64,000 nucleotides of DNA from assembly GCF_047511655.1 (NCBI RefSeq), contig NC_133394.1:143753343-143817342 (forward strand), read 5' to 3'. Shown here piece after piece: positions 12,451 through 24,382 of this stretch (position 1 is the first letter of the stretch; the number at the start of each line of letters is the position of its first letter). The DNA is from Castor canadensis (Eukaryota > Chordata > Mammalia > Rodentia > Castoridae). The position numbers were made by a program, and so were the translations under genes. The notes below the pieces were generated by a model. It did not search any database. It was not told the origin of the DNA and was given only the letters and a program-made list of their open reading frames with translations.

Positions 12451-13880
12451 CCCTGTGCTTCGGGTGACTGACTACTAATTGGGGTTCCCACAATTCTCTC
12501 CCTAGGGTGTACTAATTTGCCAGAGTGGCTCAGGGGACTCAGGAAAAGTCATTTATTATAAAGGACAGGACAAAGGATACCAATGAAGACACTTGTGGGG
12601 CCAGGTGTGGGGAGGGGTGTGAGCTCCTGCACCCTCTTGGAGTCACTGCCCTCCAGGGACCCCCCACCCAGAAGCTCTCGGAACCCTGTCCTTTGGGGTT
12701 TTGGTGGAGACTTTTCGCACATGGACGGCCATGTGGAAACATGACAGGGCAAAACGGTGTGACGAAATGGTAATCCAGGGGACCAGCCTGGCCTGTCTGC
12801 TCAGATTCCTCCCCCTGGCCATGAAATGGGGTCTCTCACTCTTATCAGGCAAAGTAGATCACAGCATTTCCTTATCCCCAGCTTCAGGACAGAAAGGTGG
12901 GGGGAAATTACGGCTTCTGTGACCCGCCTCGGGGGAGAGAACTTCTGGTTTCTGTGGCTGGTCTTGGGGAGGGAGCTGTGAGCCAAGAACTAGGGACAAA
13001 ACCAAAATATGTGTCACATCTTCTGCTAGGGAATGTGTAGCCCGGCTTTTAGCAAGGGCTCGCTTTGTTGGATCCACAGTCCTACTGTGTGCTTTGCTTA
13101 AAGAGCAGAAACTGAGCCCAGAGCAAGCTCAGAGCTGGTCCGAGGTCAGGAGCCAGCTCACACGAAAGCAGCCCTGGCCTCTGACTGTGGGACCAGGGCC
13201 CCTTCTGGGCCTTGGCTGCTCTTCTAGTTTTCCCTATGGTGGCACTGAAGGGGACACCCTGTGCTGGGGAGTCCTGGGTGCCAATCCTCCAGCTACCCTC
13301 TTCTATAGTCTCTGGAATGTGCTGCTGTTGCCCAGCGCCAAGGACAGAGGGACAGGGGGCTCTGGGTGGGGAGCTGGGGAGGGTCCTAGAAGCCATGCTT
13401 GTGAAGGTCCCGGCCTGGCACGGTTGTCAGCCCTCCCCAGGGGCCCCGAGTGATTGCACCTGCAGGGAAGGGTGAGTAGGATTTGTGCTTTGAATGTCTT
13501 GAGATGAGCGCTAATGGGGAGTCCCACTGGTGACTCTCAGCGACCTGTACGCTTGACTTGGAAGACCACTGGCCTGGATGCTGTCAAGGACTCCTGCAGC
13601 CTCACTTCACTCCACCCTGAGGAACCAGGTGCCCAGGGAATCAACTCGGGGATCCCAATTATCCACAGGATGCCCCCCAGGCAGGGATCGCCCCTGTGGG
13701 GGACCCAGGAGCCAGGGCATGTGGCTTTCTGCTGATTCTGTACCCAGGGGCAGAGAGTTCCTTTATTGCAGTAAAGGTCCCCAGGGCCCCAGGCCTGCTA
13801 GACATGGCTGACATCTTCTGTCTGGAGAGAGGGGACGTGCCTGGTGTCCTGGGCCACATGGGGAAGAGGAGGGGTTTTAT
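12451..13880. other. Moderately GC-rich unique sequence
   Basis: Overlapping short ORFs occur on both strands, up to 119 aa (13094-13453), but none has a domain, a splice-consistent neighbour or biased codon use. No CpG enrichment is obvious. Confidence 0.5.
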
Positions 13881-14256
13881 CAGTGAGCTTCTGATTGCTG
13901 TGATGAAATACCTGAAGCAGGCTATGCATGAAGGAAAGAAGGATACATAACTCACAGTTTTGGAGGTTCAAAATTCAGGACTGGGTAGCCCCACTCATTC
14001 ATCCTCTGCAGCAGGTGATGGATGGTCTCAAATCAGGTCAGGAGCTTGTAGAGGGACAGATGCTCACGTGACAAACCAGGAAGCAGAAAGACAGGGGGAG
14101 AGACCACAGAAATGAACTTAACCCTTTCTGAGGACATTTCACCAGTGACCTCTCACCAGGACGCATCTCTTAAAGGTTCCAGTAGCTCCACGCTGGGAGC
14201 AATCCTTTAGTGTGTGGATCTTTAGGGGACACGCCACCGTATCCAAACCATAGCAG
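13881..14256 (-). mobile_element. MaLR LTR
   Basis: A reverse LTR pattern: ctgattgctgtgatgaaata, ctcacagttttggaggttca and a terminal atccaaaccatagcaggg. Confidence 0.7.
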
Positions 14257-14859
14257 GGACATTAGGGAAGACTCCGGGCAGCACAGGTAGATGATAATAA
14301 AGATGAATTGAACATAATAGGTGTTCGTGTGTCACGACTCATTTGATCCCCACGATCTTATGTTACAGAAGGCGCTAGTCACAGTTACAGGCGACAGAAC
14401 TGACATAGAGAAAGGTTGAATGACGCCTCACTGGGGTGTAGGATCAGCCAGAGTGCTTGGGGAGCACAGGATTTAATTCCCTCCGACGTAAAATACTCAG
14501 CACACACAGCTTCCCAGGTCTCCTGCTCAGGTGCAGCTGGCTGAGAGCTGGGCACAGCCTGACCAAGCCATCCCCAGTGCTGAGATTGGGCCTGAGGACA
14601 GAGAGAGGTCTCCCCAAGTCCAGGATCCGTCAGGGGCCCATGGTGGAGGAAGAATGGAAGAAGAGGAGGAGACTGCAAACAGAGGAAGAGAAAGAAAGCA
14701 GACAGGGCTTCCACACCAGAGAGCAAGAAGATGCAGCTGCTGGGAACTCGCAGAGGAGATAGTTATTGGGCATTAACCATGTCCTCTTGGGAAACCCCCA
14801 TGATAGCTCAGAAAAATGCAAAATCCCCATTTTGTCAATAGCAAAACTAAAATTGTGAG

Positions 14860-15078
14860 CTTTATTTTTGGTGGGACTGGGGTTTGAACTCAGGGCTTCA
14901 CACTTGCAAAGCAGGCGCTCTACCGCTTGAGCCACTCCTCCAGTTCATTTTGCTCTAGTTATTTTGGAGATTGGGGGCATGGGGAGTGTCTCACAATTTG
15001 CCCAGGCTAGTCTCGAACAGTGAGTGATCCTCCACTCTCAGCCTCCCAAGTAGCTGGGATTACAGGCGTGAGCTCAGC
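14860..15078 (-). mobile_element. Dimeric SINE (B1-like + ID-like)
   Basis: A well-preserved reverse copy: ggtttgaactcagggcttca, aggcgctctaccgcttgagc, the linker cattttgctctagttatttt, and a B1-like unit ending ctgggattacaggcgtgagc. It lies about 90 bases from the 5S retropseudogene. Confidence 0.85.
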
Positions 15079-15169
15079 TTAGGCTTTGAACCAAGGTCAG
15101 TTTAGCTCCAAAGCCTGTGTGCTCCCTCTCCTACACACTTCCTATAACTGCCTAGAACTGACCCCACAA

Positions 15170-15285
15170 AGGACATACTTGTCTCCCATCCAAGTACTAA
15201 CCAGGCCCGACCCTGCTCAGCTTCCGAGATCAGACGAGATCGGGCGTGTTCAGGGTGGTATGGCCGTAGACAGGACATACTTGTC
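15170..15285. repeat. Target-site duplication pair around the 5S retropseudogene
   Basis: The direct repeats are identical over 14 bases. The last three bases of the left copy (gtc) also fit the 5S sequence, so microhomology may have helped the junction form. Confidence 0.9.
15181..15271 (-). pseudogene. 5S rRNA retropseudogene, 3'-truncated
   Basis: On the minus strand this is an almost perfect match to the first 91 bases of vertebrate 5S rRNA, from gtctacggccataccaccct to cttggatgggagac. The last ~30 bases of the gene, including the Pol III terminator region, are missing. Fourteen-base direct repeats (aggacatacttgtc, 15170-15183 and 15272-15285) flank it, and there is no A tail. This is the structure of a tailless retropseudogene: an RNA reverse-transcribed from an internal site and inserted by L1 machinery. 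Confidence 0.9.
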
Positions 15286-15419
15286 ATATCAAGAAGGCTT
15301 CTAGGACCTGCTTCTGCGGAGCTGTGCCTCTAGAGTGTTCAGTTACCTCCAATGTCCTTGCAACTCCATCTAAGCCACAGCCAATGTGGGCTGCTCTGAG
15401 TGCAGCACAGTAAACTGAG

Positions 15420-15498
15420 CCTCAAGAAGGAGGTGGTTAAGAGTTTGCCTTGCATTCACTAAGGCCCTAGGTTTGATCCCCAGTTCTGAAAAAATCAG
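15420..15498 (+). mobile_element. ID-like SINE fragment
   Basis: The motifs gagtttgccttgcattcact and taggtttgatccccagttct followed by a short A tract match a diverged tRNA-derived unit. Confidence 0.55.
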
Positions 15499-15499
15499 A

Positions 15500-17789
15500 C
15501 AAAAAGGTGTCCAAGGAGCTTGCTAGAAGCTCTTATAAACACTGTAATGATATGCAGACATTAGCACAGAGTGACACCAGGAGGTGTCCTAGCTTCAATT
15601 TAAGACTCAGAATAAATTGACTAATGAAACTGTTGAGCAGCACGACAGTGCCTATTAACAACTAATTTAATGATCATTTCCTAAATTAAAATATTAAGCT
15701 CCCTGTGAATCAGAAACTTGCTCCAATATAATGCTGACCTTGGGGAAAAAAAAATCATAGACCATGGGACCATGAGAAAAATCTCGGAGCTTCTGTTCTT
15801 GGGTGAGAACCTCAGCTCTCTAAATCTCTGTACCTGACCCAGGCAGAGTCGGGTCTAGAAGCTTCAGGTCCCGCTGCCATTTAGTGCCCAACATTGGCCC
15901 ACGGACTGGAACAAAAGAACTTTCCACCTAGATTGCCGTGTGGGCTTCGCTTGGAGAAGACTCAGCTCTCATCTCCCTAGTCATTTGCTTTGTTCTCTTT
16001 AATGGTTTCCGTGGTTCTGCTGACTTTGTTTACAGATTTCTTCCTCCCAAACTGCACAGTAAGCTCTCCCCTTCTCTGTCTGGATCTTGCCATGTCCTGA
16101 AAACTGGGAGTGACACCTGGCACAGGAAGGAAGTGTACAATAAATGTCTGTACAAGAAAGGGTGGAAGGTCAAGGCAGGGAGGGAGGAAGGAAACCAAAG
16201 AGCCATCAAAAGAAACACGTGCCACCCGCTGGGTGCCAAGTTCTCTACAAGGACACATCTCATTCTGTTCCTCCCTTGTTTGCACCTTGCCTTATTTCTG
16301 AAATACAGCTGGTGCATAGCATTGCACGGTCCATCTCCGGAGAGGAAACTTAGGTGAGAACCATAAAGTGATCAGATTAAAGAGAATGGACCAGCACAGA
16401 GCAGAGCAGGAATCCAGTCTGGTACAATGCTGACATCAGCCATGTTCTGTCTGCTGAGCCTCCAGCTCCCCAAGAACAAGCGTTCATCCATCCCGCGTGT
16501 GTTCATCGAGCCCCAGCTGCACGCCGGGCCCTGTGCTAGGCTGTCGGGTATGTTAGTATGCACAGCACCCTTGCACCCTGTTCTTGCAGACCTTAACATT
16601 TTGTGGTAATCTAACATTTCAATGATGTGGAGCAGAGGAAAGACGACGGGCCCAGAAGCGAAATCTGAGGCAGGCCTCCTATTTTGGAGACCTTCCAAGG
16701 TCATCTTGGGCTGAGCGCTTTACACTCTTGGTCTCGTGCTGTGTGGAAGCTTCCCTGTGGCAGAGGGTGGTCAGGGGAACTGGGCAGGTGACAGCCTTTA
16801 CCCATGCTGGGCCTTGGCAACCTGGCAGGGAGGGTCGTTCAAAGCTGAGCCAATCTCTGGAGAGAAGTGGACATTGGGATTATTATGGCTTTTTCTGGAC
16901 GAATACTCATCCCGGTGGGCTTCTGGCTACAAGAATGAAGATCAAAGGTCATCTGACATGCAGGTGTTTGAGACCATGGCTCCAAGAAGCGATCATGCTC
17001 TGAAGACCAACAGAGACTTCTGCGTCTTGAGCTGAGCTCTGTGGAGAGGAAAAAGAGGGAGGGCTCTGAGGTCAGTGGAAGGCGTCACACAGCCACTGCC
17101 CTGCTCACTCAAATGGGAGGTTCAAGAGTTCGAGCCCTTCAGATCAGAAGGGTAAGATCCAAAGCTGATGAACTGCTTCCCAAGATTCCTGGAATTCTCA
17201 GGAGCATTGGTAGAAGTTTTAAATTCTTAGTTTTAGGCCAGATTTGGGAAGGAGGCCATTCTCCCTAGACCTACACTGCTCCTGGGGATGGCTGTGACAT
17301 GGCCTTGAGTGTCTCCAGCTGGGCTCCTCAGCAGAGCCAGTGCAAGACTTCCTCAGGTGGTTTGGGGGCCATGGCTATTAGAAGAGGAGCCAAGTTCTTC
17401 ACCTCATGGTGGACAAGAAGCTGAGAGAGACACAGGAAGGCACCAGGGCAAAGACCCACCCCCGTTGACATACTTCCTCCAAACGGTCCCTACCTCCTAA
17501 ATTTTCCAGATCTCTCAAAGTTGTACCAGCTGGGGACCAAGTCCCCCCGGTACATGGGACACTTCATATGTAGATCATGACATTCATCGAACATAACCAG
17601 GAACATTCGCCATGTGTATAATCGCACTTTCTGTGCCAGGAGTTGGGAAACAGAGGCACAGGAAGAGAGATTTGGTTTAAGGCGTATTTCAAAGTCCAAA
17701 ACCTTCCAACCTTCGGGAAAGGTCACACTCCTTCACAGATACCACAGCCCTGAGGACCCACCTGGGTTGCCCCTGTCAGTTCCCTCTCT
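15500..17789. other. Unique intergenic sequence
   Basis: Only the L2-like scrap near 16485 is recognised. The ORF at 15938-16357 (139 aa) has no recognisable domain. Confidence 0.45.
16485..16570 (+). repeat. L2-like fragment
   Basis: The segment ttcatcgagccccagctgca followed by gccctgtgctaggctgtc resembles an L2 'cactgtgctagg' tail. Confidence 0.45.
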
Positions 17790-18285
17790 ACCCAGGCTCT
17801 TCTAGATTGATCCTTCTACAAGTAACCTCAAGCCACTTCTCCTCTAGCTTTCTACAGCTCCCCATTGCTAGAGATCCTCCAAGTTCCTTGGCATGACATA
17901 AGAGGCTCTCCTTACCTGACCCCTCCACCCTTCTGCTCCAATGCCATCTCTGGTGCCATGCTCTGTACTGTTGGGACTTATTACGGTCCGACCCTCCTCC
18001 CACTCCATGTCACTGACTGAATCTGAACACAGATGCTTGTGGTGACTCCTCTGCCCAGAATGCCCTTTCCTTATCCTCCATCTGGCAAGCTTCTCGTCCT
18101 AATGAGTTAGCCGCAGCACCGCAAGGAACCTTCTCTGGCCCACCCCTGGTTGAACTGGGCACTCCTGTCTCACACCCACACTCACTGGTACTCACCCTCC
18201 CTTGGTGCCTCTAGAGTTCAGGTTGGCATCTATTTGTTTCTCCCACTAGACAGTGACATTCTTTAAGGTCAGATTTGGTGTTGTC
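17790..18285 (+). repeat. L2 3' region
   Basis: A long CT-rich stretch with ctgcccagaatgccctttcc and a tail cactagacagtgacattctt is characteristic of L2 3' ends. Confidence 0.6.
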
Positions 18286-18319
18286 AACCTAAACAGCAAA
18301 CAGACAAAGCCTCTCTAAA

Positions 18320-18870
18320 GAAAATAAATTGAGTCTAGAATGGCAGGGCCTTGTGGTGGGAATACGTGCCGTGGTGAACTATGAGTGTGTTCAGGAAGGC
18401 AAAGGAAGACAAAAAAAAGTGTTTAAAGGTAAGAGGAAGAGGGCTACATAAGTTGTTTTGAAGCAATTGTCCTTGGCTAGCGGATCAGTAACCTGGGTGA
18501 TATTTGTCTAGGCAGTTGTTGGGTGGACCTCCGCATATAAGTATTTCTGTTTGAGGTTGTGGTGGCTTTTGTGCGAAGCTGTGGTCTGACAGTCTTTTGT
18601 GATAGTTCCTTTCATTAGGCGTTGGTGCCTGAAGACCTATACTTCATGGCTTTCCCTGGCTTCATTTTGTCGGGGTGTGACACAAGTGACTCCATTTTGA
18701 TTCTGATAACTTTCACACTGGGAATCATATCTGCCTCCTTAGAGCCAAGTAGAGTTTGGTGCAGAGGAACCTTCTGAAGAATCTGATTAGTGACTTGGGA
18801 GTGCATGGATGGGCCTTGGTTTTGCTAGCATTGCATAATCACGCAAGGGTCAGCACACAAATTTGTGGGG
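18320..18870. other. Unclassified sequence, possibly LTR-derived
   Basis: The phrases ggcttcattttgtcggggtg and gtgactccattttgattctg repeat a '(c)ttcattttg' theme seen in some LTRs. I cannot place it in a family, and no ORF of interest is present. Confidence 0.25.
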
Positions 18871-19221
18871 TGTCCAAACAGTTCATCCATTGTGTAAGTA
18901 GTGTTTAATATAATATTTTTAGGATGAACATTTATGTCAAAAATGCTGTGCTCAACCCACCTCATAACACCAGATAAAAGCAACATCTGACTCTGCACTT
19001 ACGTGACATCTTTCCTTCCTCCCGGATCCTGACACTGAGCACTGAGTTTAGAGGGAAAAGCCCACCACTGCCACTTTGGAGTGGACAAAGTAGGCGGGAA
19101 CATGGGTTAAAAAGTGAAATGAAGGTGAAAGAGATGTGTGTGTGTGGAGGGGGACGTTATTTATCAATCAGAGCTCAGTGGGAGCCATTTCTGCCTAATC
19201 TTCCTTAGAAAAGGGTATACT

Positions 19222-19441
19222 AAGCCAGGCACCAGTGGCTCATGCCTGTAATCCTAGCTGCTCAGTAGGCAGAGATCAGGAGGATCATGGTTCAAAGCCA
19301 GCCTGGGCAAACAGTTCATGAGACCCTATCTCGAAAAAAGCCCATCTCACAAAAGGGCTAGTGGAGGGGCTCAAGGTGTAGGCCCTGAGTTCAAGCCTCA
19401 GTACTGAAAAAAAAAAAAGAAAAGAAAGAAAAAAAGAAAGC
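19222..19441 (+). mobile_element. Dimeric SINE with target-site duplication
   Basis: A complete B1-like unit, the linker aaaaaagcccatctcacaaa, then a shortened ID-like unit (ggctcaaggtgtaggccctg) with an A-rich tail. Flanking repeats aaaagggtatact (19209-19221) and aaaagagtatact (19442-19454) differ at one base. Confidence 0.9.
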
Positions 19442-19702
19442 AAAAGAGTATACTGGGAGGATGACAGATGGCTCTAGGTCTTGTCTGAAGACTGGAGGAC
19501 AGGATGGGAACCGAAGGTGCGAACGACTTATTTGGGACACTGCTGTTGGCACTTGGCATCACTGTTCCTCCTCTGGTATTATTAGCCCCACATATTGAGT
19601 CACACACTCCAGGATCAACTTCTGTGCAGAAGTGGCCACTGTCTCGTCCTTAGTAAGGTCACACTTGCGTGTGTGACACACAATGGAGGACACTCACTTG
19701 GT

Positions 19703-19898
19703 GTTTGCAGTGGTGAACGGTGCCTGTAATCCTAGTTACTCAGGAGTCAGAGATCAGTAGGATCGAGGTTTGAAGCCAGCCCAGGCAAACGGTTTGAGAG
19801 ACTCTATCTTGAAAAAACCCTTCACAAAAATAGGGCTGGGGGAGTGGCTCCAGGTGAAGGCCCTGAGATCAATCCCTAGTACTGCAAAAAAAAAAAAA
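19703..19898 (+). mobile_element. Dimeric SINE with shortened ID-like half
   Basis: It shows the same B1-like unit, linker (aaaaaacccttcacaaaaat) and shortened ID-like unit (tccaggtgaaggccctgaga) as the copy at 19222, so both belong to one subfamily with an internal ID deletion. Confidence 0.85.
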
Positions 19899-20240
19899 GT
19901 AAAATAAAATTTTTAGACATCACTCTGGACAACTTATAGAATTTGCCTTCCAGCTTGCTTTCTCCAGAATTGTTTATCTTAGTGACTCCCCCCAAAATTC
20001 AGCTTTTCTTATATTAGTTGTCATTTGTTTAGTAGTCATCATGTGACCCTCTTCTAGCTGGGAGAAACTCCCTTTAGTGGAGCAGCTATCTTTTTAATTG
20101 CCATACATTCATGGTAGGAGGGGTGCATGGTAACAGTTCCACAGAAGTGACCAGTGTACTTTGAGCAAGTTCACGCCCTCTTTCCTATTCCCTTCCCCTG
20201 CTTCAGGGTTTGGTGGCTTTCTTTATGCTGTCTTAGGGGT

Positions 20241-20279
<39 letters not shown>
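20241..20279 (+). repeat. (TG)n microsatellite
   Basis: A TG run with a single cg interruption near its start. Confidence 0.95.
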
Positions 20280-20349
20280 TGTACTTTGATCCTCTTCACC
20301 CATTGTGTTTTTATTTTTATGGTTTTTGGAACATGGCAGAAGGAAAACA

Positions 20350-20722
20350 CAGTCATACCTGGTATCCACAGAGGACTGGTTCCAGGATGCCCCTCACACA
20401 CTCACATCCTCAGACACTGCAGTCCCCTACGTAAGATGGCATGGCATTTTCACATACCTCCGGACACCCTCCTGAATCCTTCACGTTGTCTCTAGATGAG
20501 GTCTAATACCTACTACAGCCTAAATGCTACATAAACAGTCGCTATTCTGTACTGTTTAGGGAATAATGACAAGGAAAATAGTGTGCTCATCTTCAGGAGA
20601 AGCTCAGCCATCTTAGGCCTAACTATATAGTACCCATCAGCAACAGTTTTCCCCTGAATATTTTCCATCTGTGATTTATGAAATCCCTGAAGGCTGAGTC
20701 CGCGGATACGGAGGGCTGACTG
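20350..20722 (+). mobile_element. Tigger-type DNA transposon remnant (MER2-like)
   Basis: The element begins cagtcatacctggtatccac and ends tacggagggctgactg, giving imperfect inverted ends. Inside are the MER2-like stretches actggttccaggatgcccc and ctgtttagggaataatgaca. It is non-autonomous and has no transposase ORF. Confidence 0.75.
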
Positions 20723-21404
20723 CACGAAACTGTTTCATGTTTCTGAATGTAAAGGCCTGCAGGCACAGCTGGATTGCTTACCAGGCTGAGGACAGCTGTG
20801 GAGAGCAGTGGATACCAAGAGTTCTGCCCTCCAGCTGTGGGGTCAGAGCACACCATCCCCTGGGGCTCCAGTGTCTTTACGGTGTGACTTTATCCAGCCT
20901 CCCTCACCAACCGCACATCTGGAAGAAGGGAGACGGGCTGGGAAGGAGCCCAAGGAAGGGCTATTATCTTGCCCGACACAGGGTCCACGGTATGGTGGTC
21001 AGAAGACAGCAGGAATCTTCTGAACCCCTGACGCGTGGATACCATGAAGTGTTCTGAACAGGAAGTCCAAGAGACACAGGAAGCTAGGTGTGTCAGAGTC
21101 AGAGTGGAGGCCAACCTGGTCCACTCAGTGACAATGTTGCCTCCTGGCCCCTAATCCAGAGACAACTGTTCCTTACTTATTAAACTCTGGGGGCATTTGA
21201 CATTTTCCTCCCTAAGAACAATTACTGAAAATGTCAAAGAGTGGCCTGTGACAGCTCTCTCTGCTCCACTGCTGCCTCTGCTCTTGTTCCCAGATCCTAC
21301 CCAGCCCTGCCCCTGGCCAGCTGTTGTTGCCTACCCCTGCCGTGCATGGAAAGCTCGGGCACCAACATTTCCTAATGAGTCAGCCATCACTTTCTTTCTT
21401 TCCT

Positions 21405-21530
21405 TTTCTGCAATAGAAATTTCAAATCTGCACAAAATGGACTCCAGATCCCATTACCCAGCTTCAATGATTTACCAATCTGCCCTTGACATCAGGGTGC
21501 ATCACAACGGTCCTGAGCACTGCTTTTGTT
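21405..21530 (+). repeat. Ancient LINE fragment
   Basis: The sequence ttcaaatctgcacaaaatgg then cccagcttcaatgatttacc resembles an old mammalian LINE (L1M/HAL1-like) segment. Confidence 0.4.
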
Positions 21531-21853
21531 TCCTGGGCAGGGGATTTTTCTTTACAATTCCATGTTACTGTTACTTTTTGGGACGGTTCCCCTCCCTCTT
21601 CAAATTAGGTATCTTTAAAAACAATAAATTCTTTTTTTTAGGTCTATGCATTTTAAAAATAAAAGCAGCCTTAAATGGCTCCTGAGATATCATGCAGAAT
21701 GGCAGGCAATTCAAATTCAAAACTCTGTTGTTCCAGTTAATCTCTAGAAACTTCTAACCTCAGCTTAGTTTTCCAAGGCCTTCATCCCCAGTTTTATCAT
21801 CTTTGCTTCCTTCCTTGAATTCAGACAGACCTGGAGATTGTTTTTGGAACGAA

Positions 21854-22030
21854 CTTCCTTCCTTCCTTCCTTCCTCCCTCCCTTCCTTCCTTCCTTCCTT
21901 CCCTCCCTCTCTCCTTCCCTTCCTCCCTCCCTTCCTTTCTTCCTTCTCTCCCTCTCTCCTTCCCTTCCTCCCTCCCTTCCTTTCTTCCTTCCTTTCTTTC
22001 TCTCTTCCTTTCTATCTTTCTGTCTTCTTT
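21854..22030 (+). repeat. (CCTT)n/(CCCT)n polypyrimidine tract
   Basis: About 175 bases of imperfect cttc/ccct repeats on the + strand, ending in an ID-like SINE. A 47-base block containing ctctctccttcccttcctcc occurs twice near 21906 and 21953, showing internal duplication. Confidence 0.95.
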
Positions 22031-22036
22031 TTGTTT

Positions 22037-22125
22037 TTATCTTTGTTGTATGGTGCTGGGGAAAAAACCCAGGGCCTTGAGCATACAAGCCAAAAGCTCC
22101 ATCACTGAGCTGTACCCTCAGTCCA
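22037..22125 (-). mobile_element. ID-like SINE next to a CCTT microsatellite
   Basis: A reverse ID-like unit (aacccagggccttgagcata, ctccatcactgagctgtacc) directly follows the polypyrimidine tract. The tract probably expanded from the element's tail. Confidence 0.7.
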
Positions 22126-22679
22126 CATTTTCTGTCATCTGTCACTTTATTAATAGAGTTTAGTTGATCAACTACAGCATCTGAACAGCGAGTTCCAAGC
22201 AAAGAACATCTTATTGGGATGGAATTAAAGTCTCCTCCATAATTGCCAACCCCAAGGCCCACTTAGTACAGACTAAAGCTCTCTTTTAATTTCCAGCCCT
22301 AGGTCTGAACTCCATCATCTGTTTTCTTATGCTAAAGGCTTCCAAGTTGGAAGCCTAGAAGGGAAGGTGGGATTTGGAATCAAACTAGTCACTAATTGGC
22401 TTTGATTTTAGGCAAGCAAGTCTTTTCTGCTAATTCTCCAGGTTTGGTATCTTCTTCTGACCTCTTAGGAGCTCTCTTCCTCACATCTTTGCTTTGGTGG
22501 TCCCCTCTCTGCTAACCACCTGACTTAACCATCACCTCCGGCATGTCTTGATTTGAAACCCTTTCTCTGTGAGACCTATCATAGTCATTACACTCAGGAC
22601 TTTCTTCTTTATCTTTTCTACTCTATTTTTAGAGCTCTGAACAACTTCCAAAATATACTCTGTGTAAATGTTTTTAGTT

Positions 22680-22825
22680 TCATTGTTTTCCTGTCTAGAA
22701 CAAGGACTCCCTGAAGGCAAGGATCACTGTTGTGTTCATGTCTCAAGTGCTAGTACCAGGCTAGCACAGACGTGCTGTAGGTGTCCAATGACTATTTGTT
22801 GAATGAATGCATGAGTGACTTTGTG
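22680..22825 (+). repeat. L2 3' end
   Basis: The segments gactccctgaaggcaaggat and tgactatttgttgaatgaat are an L2 terminus. Confidence 0.75.
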
Positions 22826-22904
22826 CATTGTAGAAATAATCACTGAACAGAATTTCTGAAGTGTTTTCTCTAGACTTTTCTCCATAAGAGCTGCTTTAGT
22901 ATCA

Positions 22905-23020
22905 TGGTTGAAGGTCTGGCCTCTGGAGTTGGATAGTCTCAGTCAGAATCCCACCTCTACCACCTGCTAGCTAGGCAGCCTTGGGCAGGTCAGTCTCTCT
23001 GAGAACCAGTTACTCCATCT
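22905..23020 (+). repeat. MIR
   Basis: The segments ctggcctctggagttggata, cagccttgggcaggtcagtc and agttactccatctgtatgg match MIR. Confidence 0.75.
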
Positions 23021-23021
23021 G

Positions 23022-23421
23022 TATGGGCTGAGTTGTTTGCCACTAGAAGATGTTAAGAGTCCTAACGCCTGTGGATGTAGTCTTATTTGGACATTGGGTC
23101 TTTGCAAACAATCACTTTAAGAGAGGCCATTATGGCTGGAGTCCTTTTAAAAAGGAAGAAATATGGATGCAGAGACAAACATTTATACTAGAAGGAAGAT
23201 GATGGGAAGATATAAGGGACAATTCTACTTATAAACCAAGGAACGCCTGCAGCTATCAGAAGCTAAGGGGAACTTAGAACAGATTCTTCCTCACAACTTT
23301 TAGTCCTGTTGATACCTTCATTTTGGCCTCCAGAGTACAAGATGGTACATTTCTGCTGTTTAAGTTACCATGTCTACAATAGTGTATTCCAGGAGTTCCA
23401 GAAAACTACTATAGGCACCCT
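23022..23421 (+). mobile_element. MaLR LTR (MLT1-type)
   Basis: The plus-strand MLT1 pattern is atgggctgagttgtttgcca, gtcttatttggacattgggt, cattttggcctccagagtac and ctgctgtttaagttaccatg. It directly follows a MIR. Confidence 0.75.
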
Positions 23422-23484
23422 GGTTACATAGGTGGCAGTACCCCAGTTCACCTGGAGGGGTTGGTTAACACCTACTTTTCTTCC

Positions 23485-23575
23485 TAGACCCCAAGTGCCA
23501 TGAGGCCAATTTGCTACTGTATCCCTACCACCTTCCACCATCCTGGCACCTAATGGATGCTCAATATCTTTCTGT
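23485..23575 (+). repeat. L2 3' end fragment
   Basis: The segment gtgccatgaggccaatttgc followed by cctaatggatgctcaatatc resembles an L2 terminus. Confidence 0.55.
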
Positions 23576-23699
23576 TTAGTTTTTGGATGGTACTTCCTAG
23601 GAATATCTTAAATCTTAAATGACGTATATACGTAAGGTGCCTAAAATAATGATTGCCTCAATTAATGGTAACTGTTACTTGTATTATGAAAGTAAGAAA

Positions 23700-23845
23700 G
23701 TATAGCCTGTGCACCCCAATTTCCTTCTCTGGAAAATGGAGATAACAATGTCCCCTTAAGAGGTTTTGATTGAATAAGGGAATGTAGGGCAAGTTCTTCA
23801 CTCAGTGCCTGGCAAACAGTAGGAGGTCAGTAAATGATAGCAACA
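23700..23845 (+). repeat. MIR fragment
   Basis: The segments tttccttctctggaaaatgg and tgcctggcaaacagtaggag match the MIR 3' half. Confidence 0.65.
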
Positions 23846-24382
23846 GGTGCATAAAACTGTCCTGGGATGTACTCCACCAATTTTTAAAAACACTTTTGCT
23901 ACATAAAGGCAATTGATCTTTACTTTTGTCTTCTTAAAAGCTTATAATTTCACTTTATTATCCCTTGCTTTCCTATGAGATTTATTGAGGTCCAATCATG
24001 TGCAATTTCTCATTTGATTCAAGGAAAATTTCAGAATAATTCTTTTTTTTTCTAAGTATTTTACACTCAGTCAAACTTACAAGTAGAAGTTGGGATTTCA
24101 AGGGCCGTGTTACATTCAGAGCAAGCACCCAGCTCTGTGTCCTGCAAACATCCACAAGGAGCACAGGACACGGGGAGCGAGCTACATCCCCCCAAATAAT
24201 TTCCTTCATAACTGCTCCGCAGCAGACTGTCACTGGAGGTGATGGGGTGTAGCCTGGCCAGCATGGCTCTAATTCATGGCTTTTTTACTCATGCTGGCTT
24301 GTTTGTTGTGGCATTTTACTTAAAGCGTCTGTTAGATGAGAGGCTGTGTTATTCACTCAAGGGAAATTCAAGTTTCACACAG

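Noticed and set aside
21197-21685. 162-aa plus-strand ORF
   Set aside because: It spans an ancient LINE fragment, has no recognisable domain and lacks splice or promoter context.
21765-22262. ORF of 165 aa rich in Lys/Arg/Glu/Gly
   Set aside because: It reads through the CCTT microsatellite and an ID-like SINE. The same applies to ORFs at 47349, 47373, 51777 and 63122.
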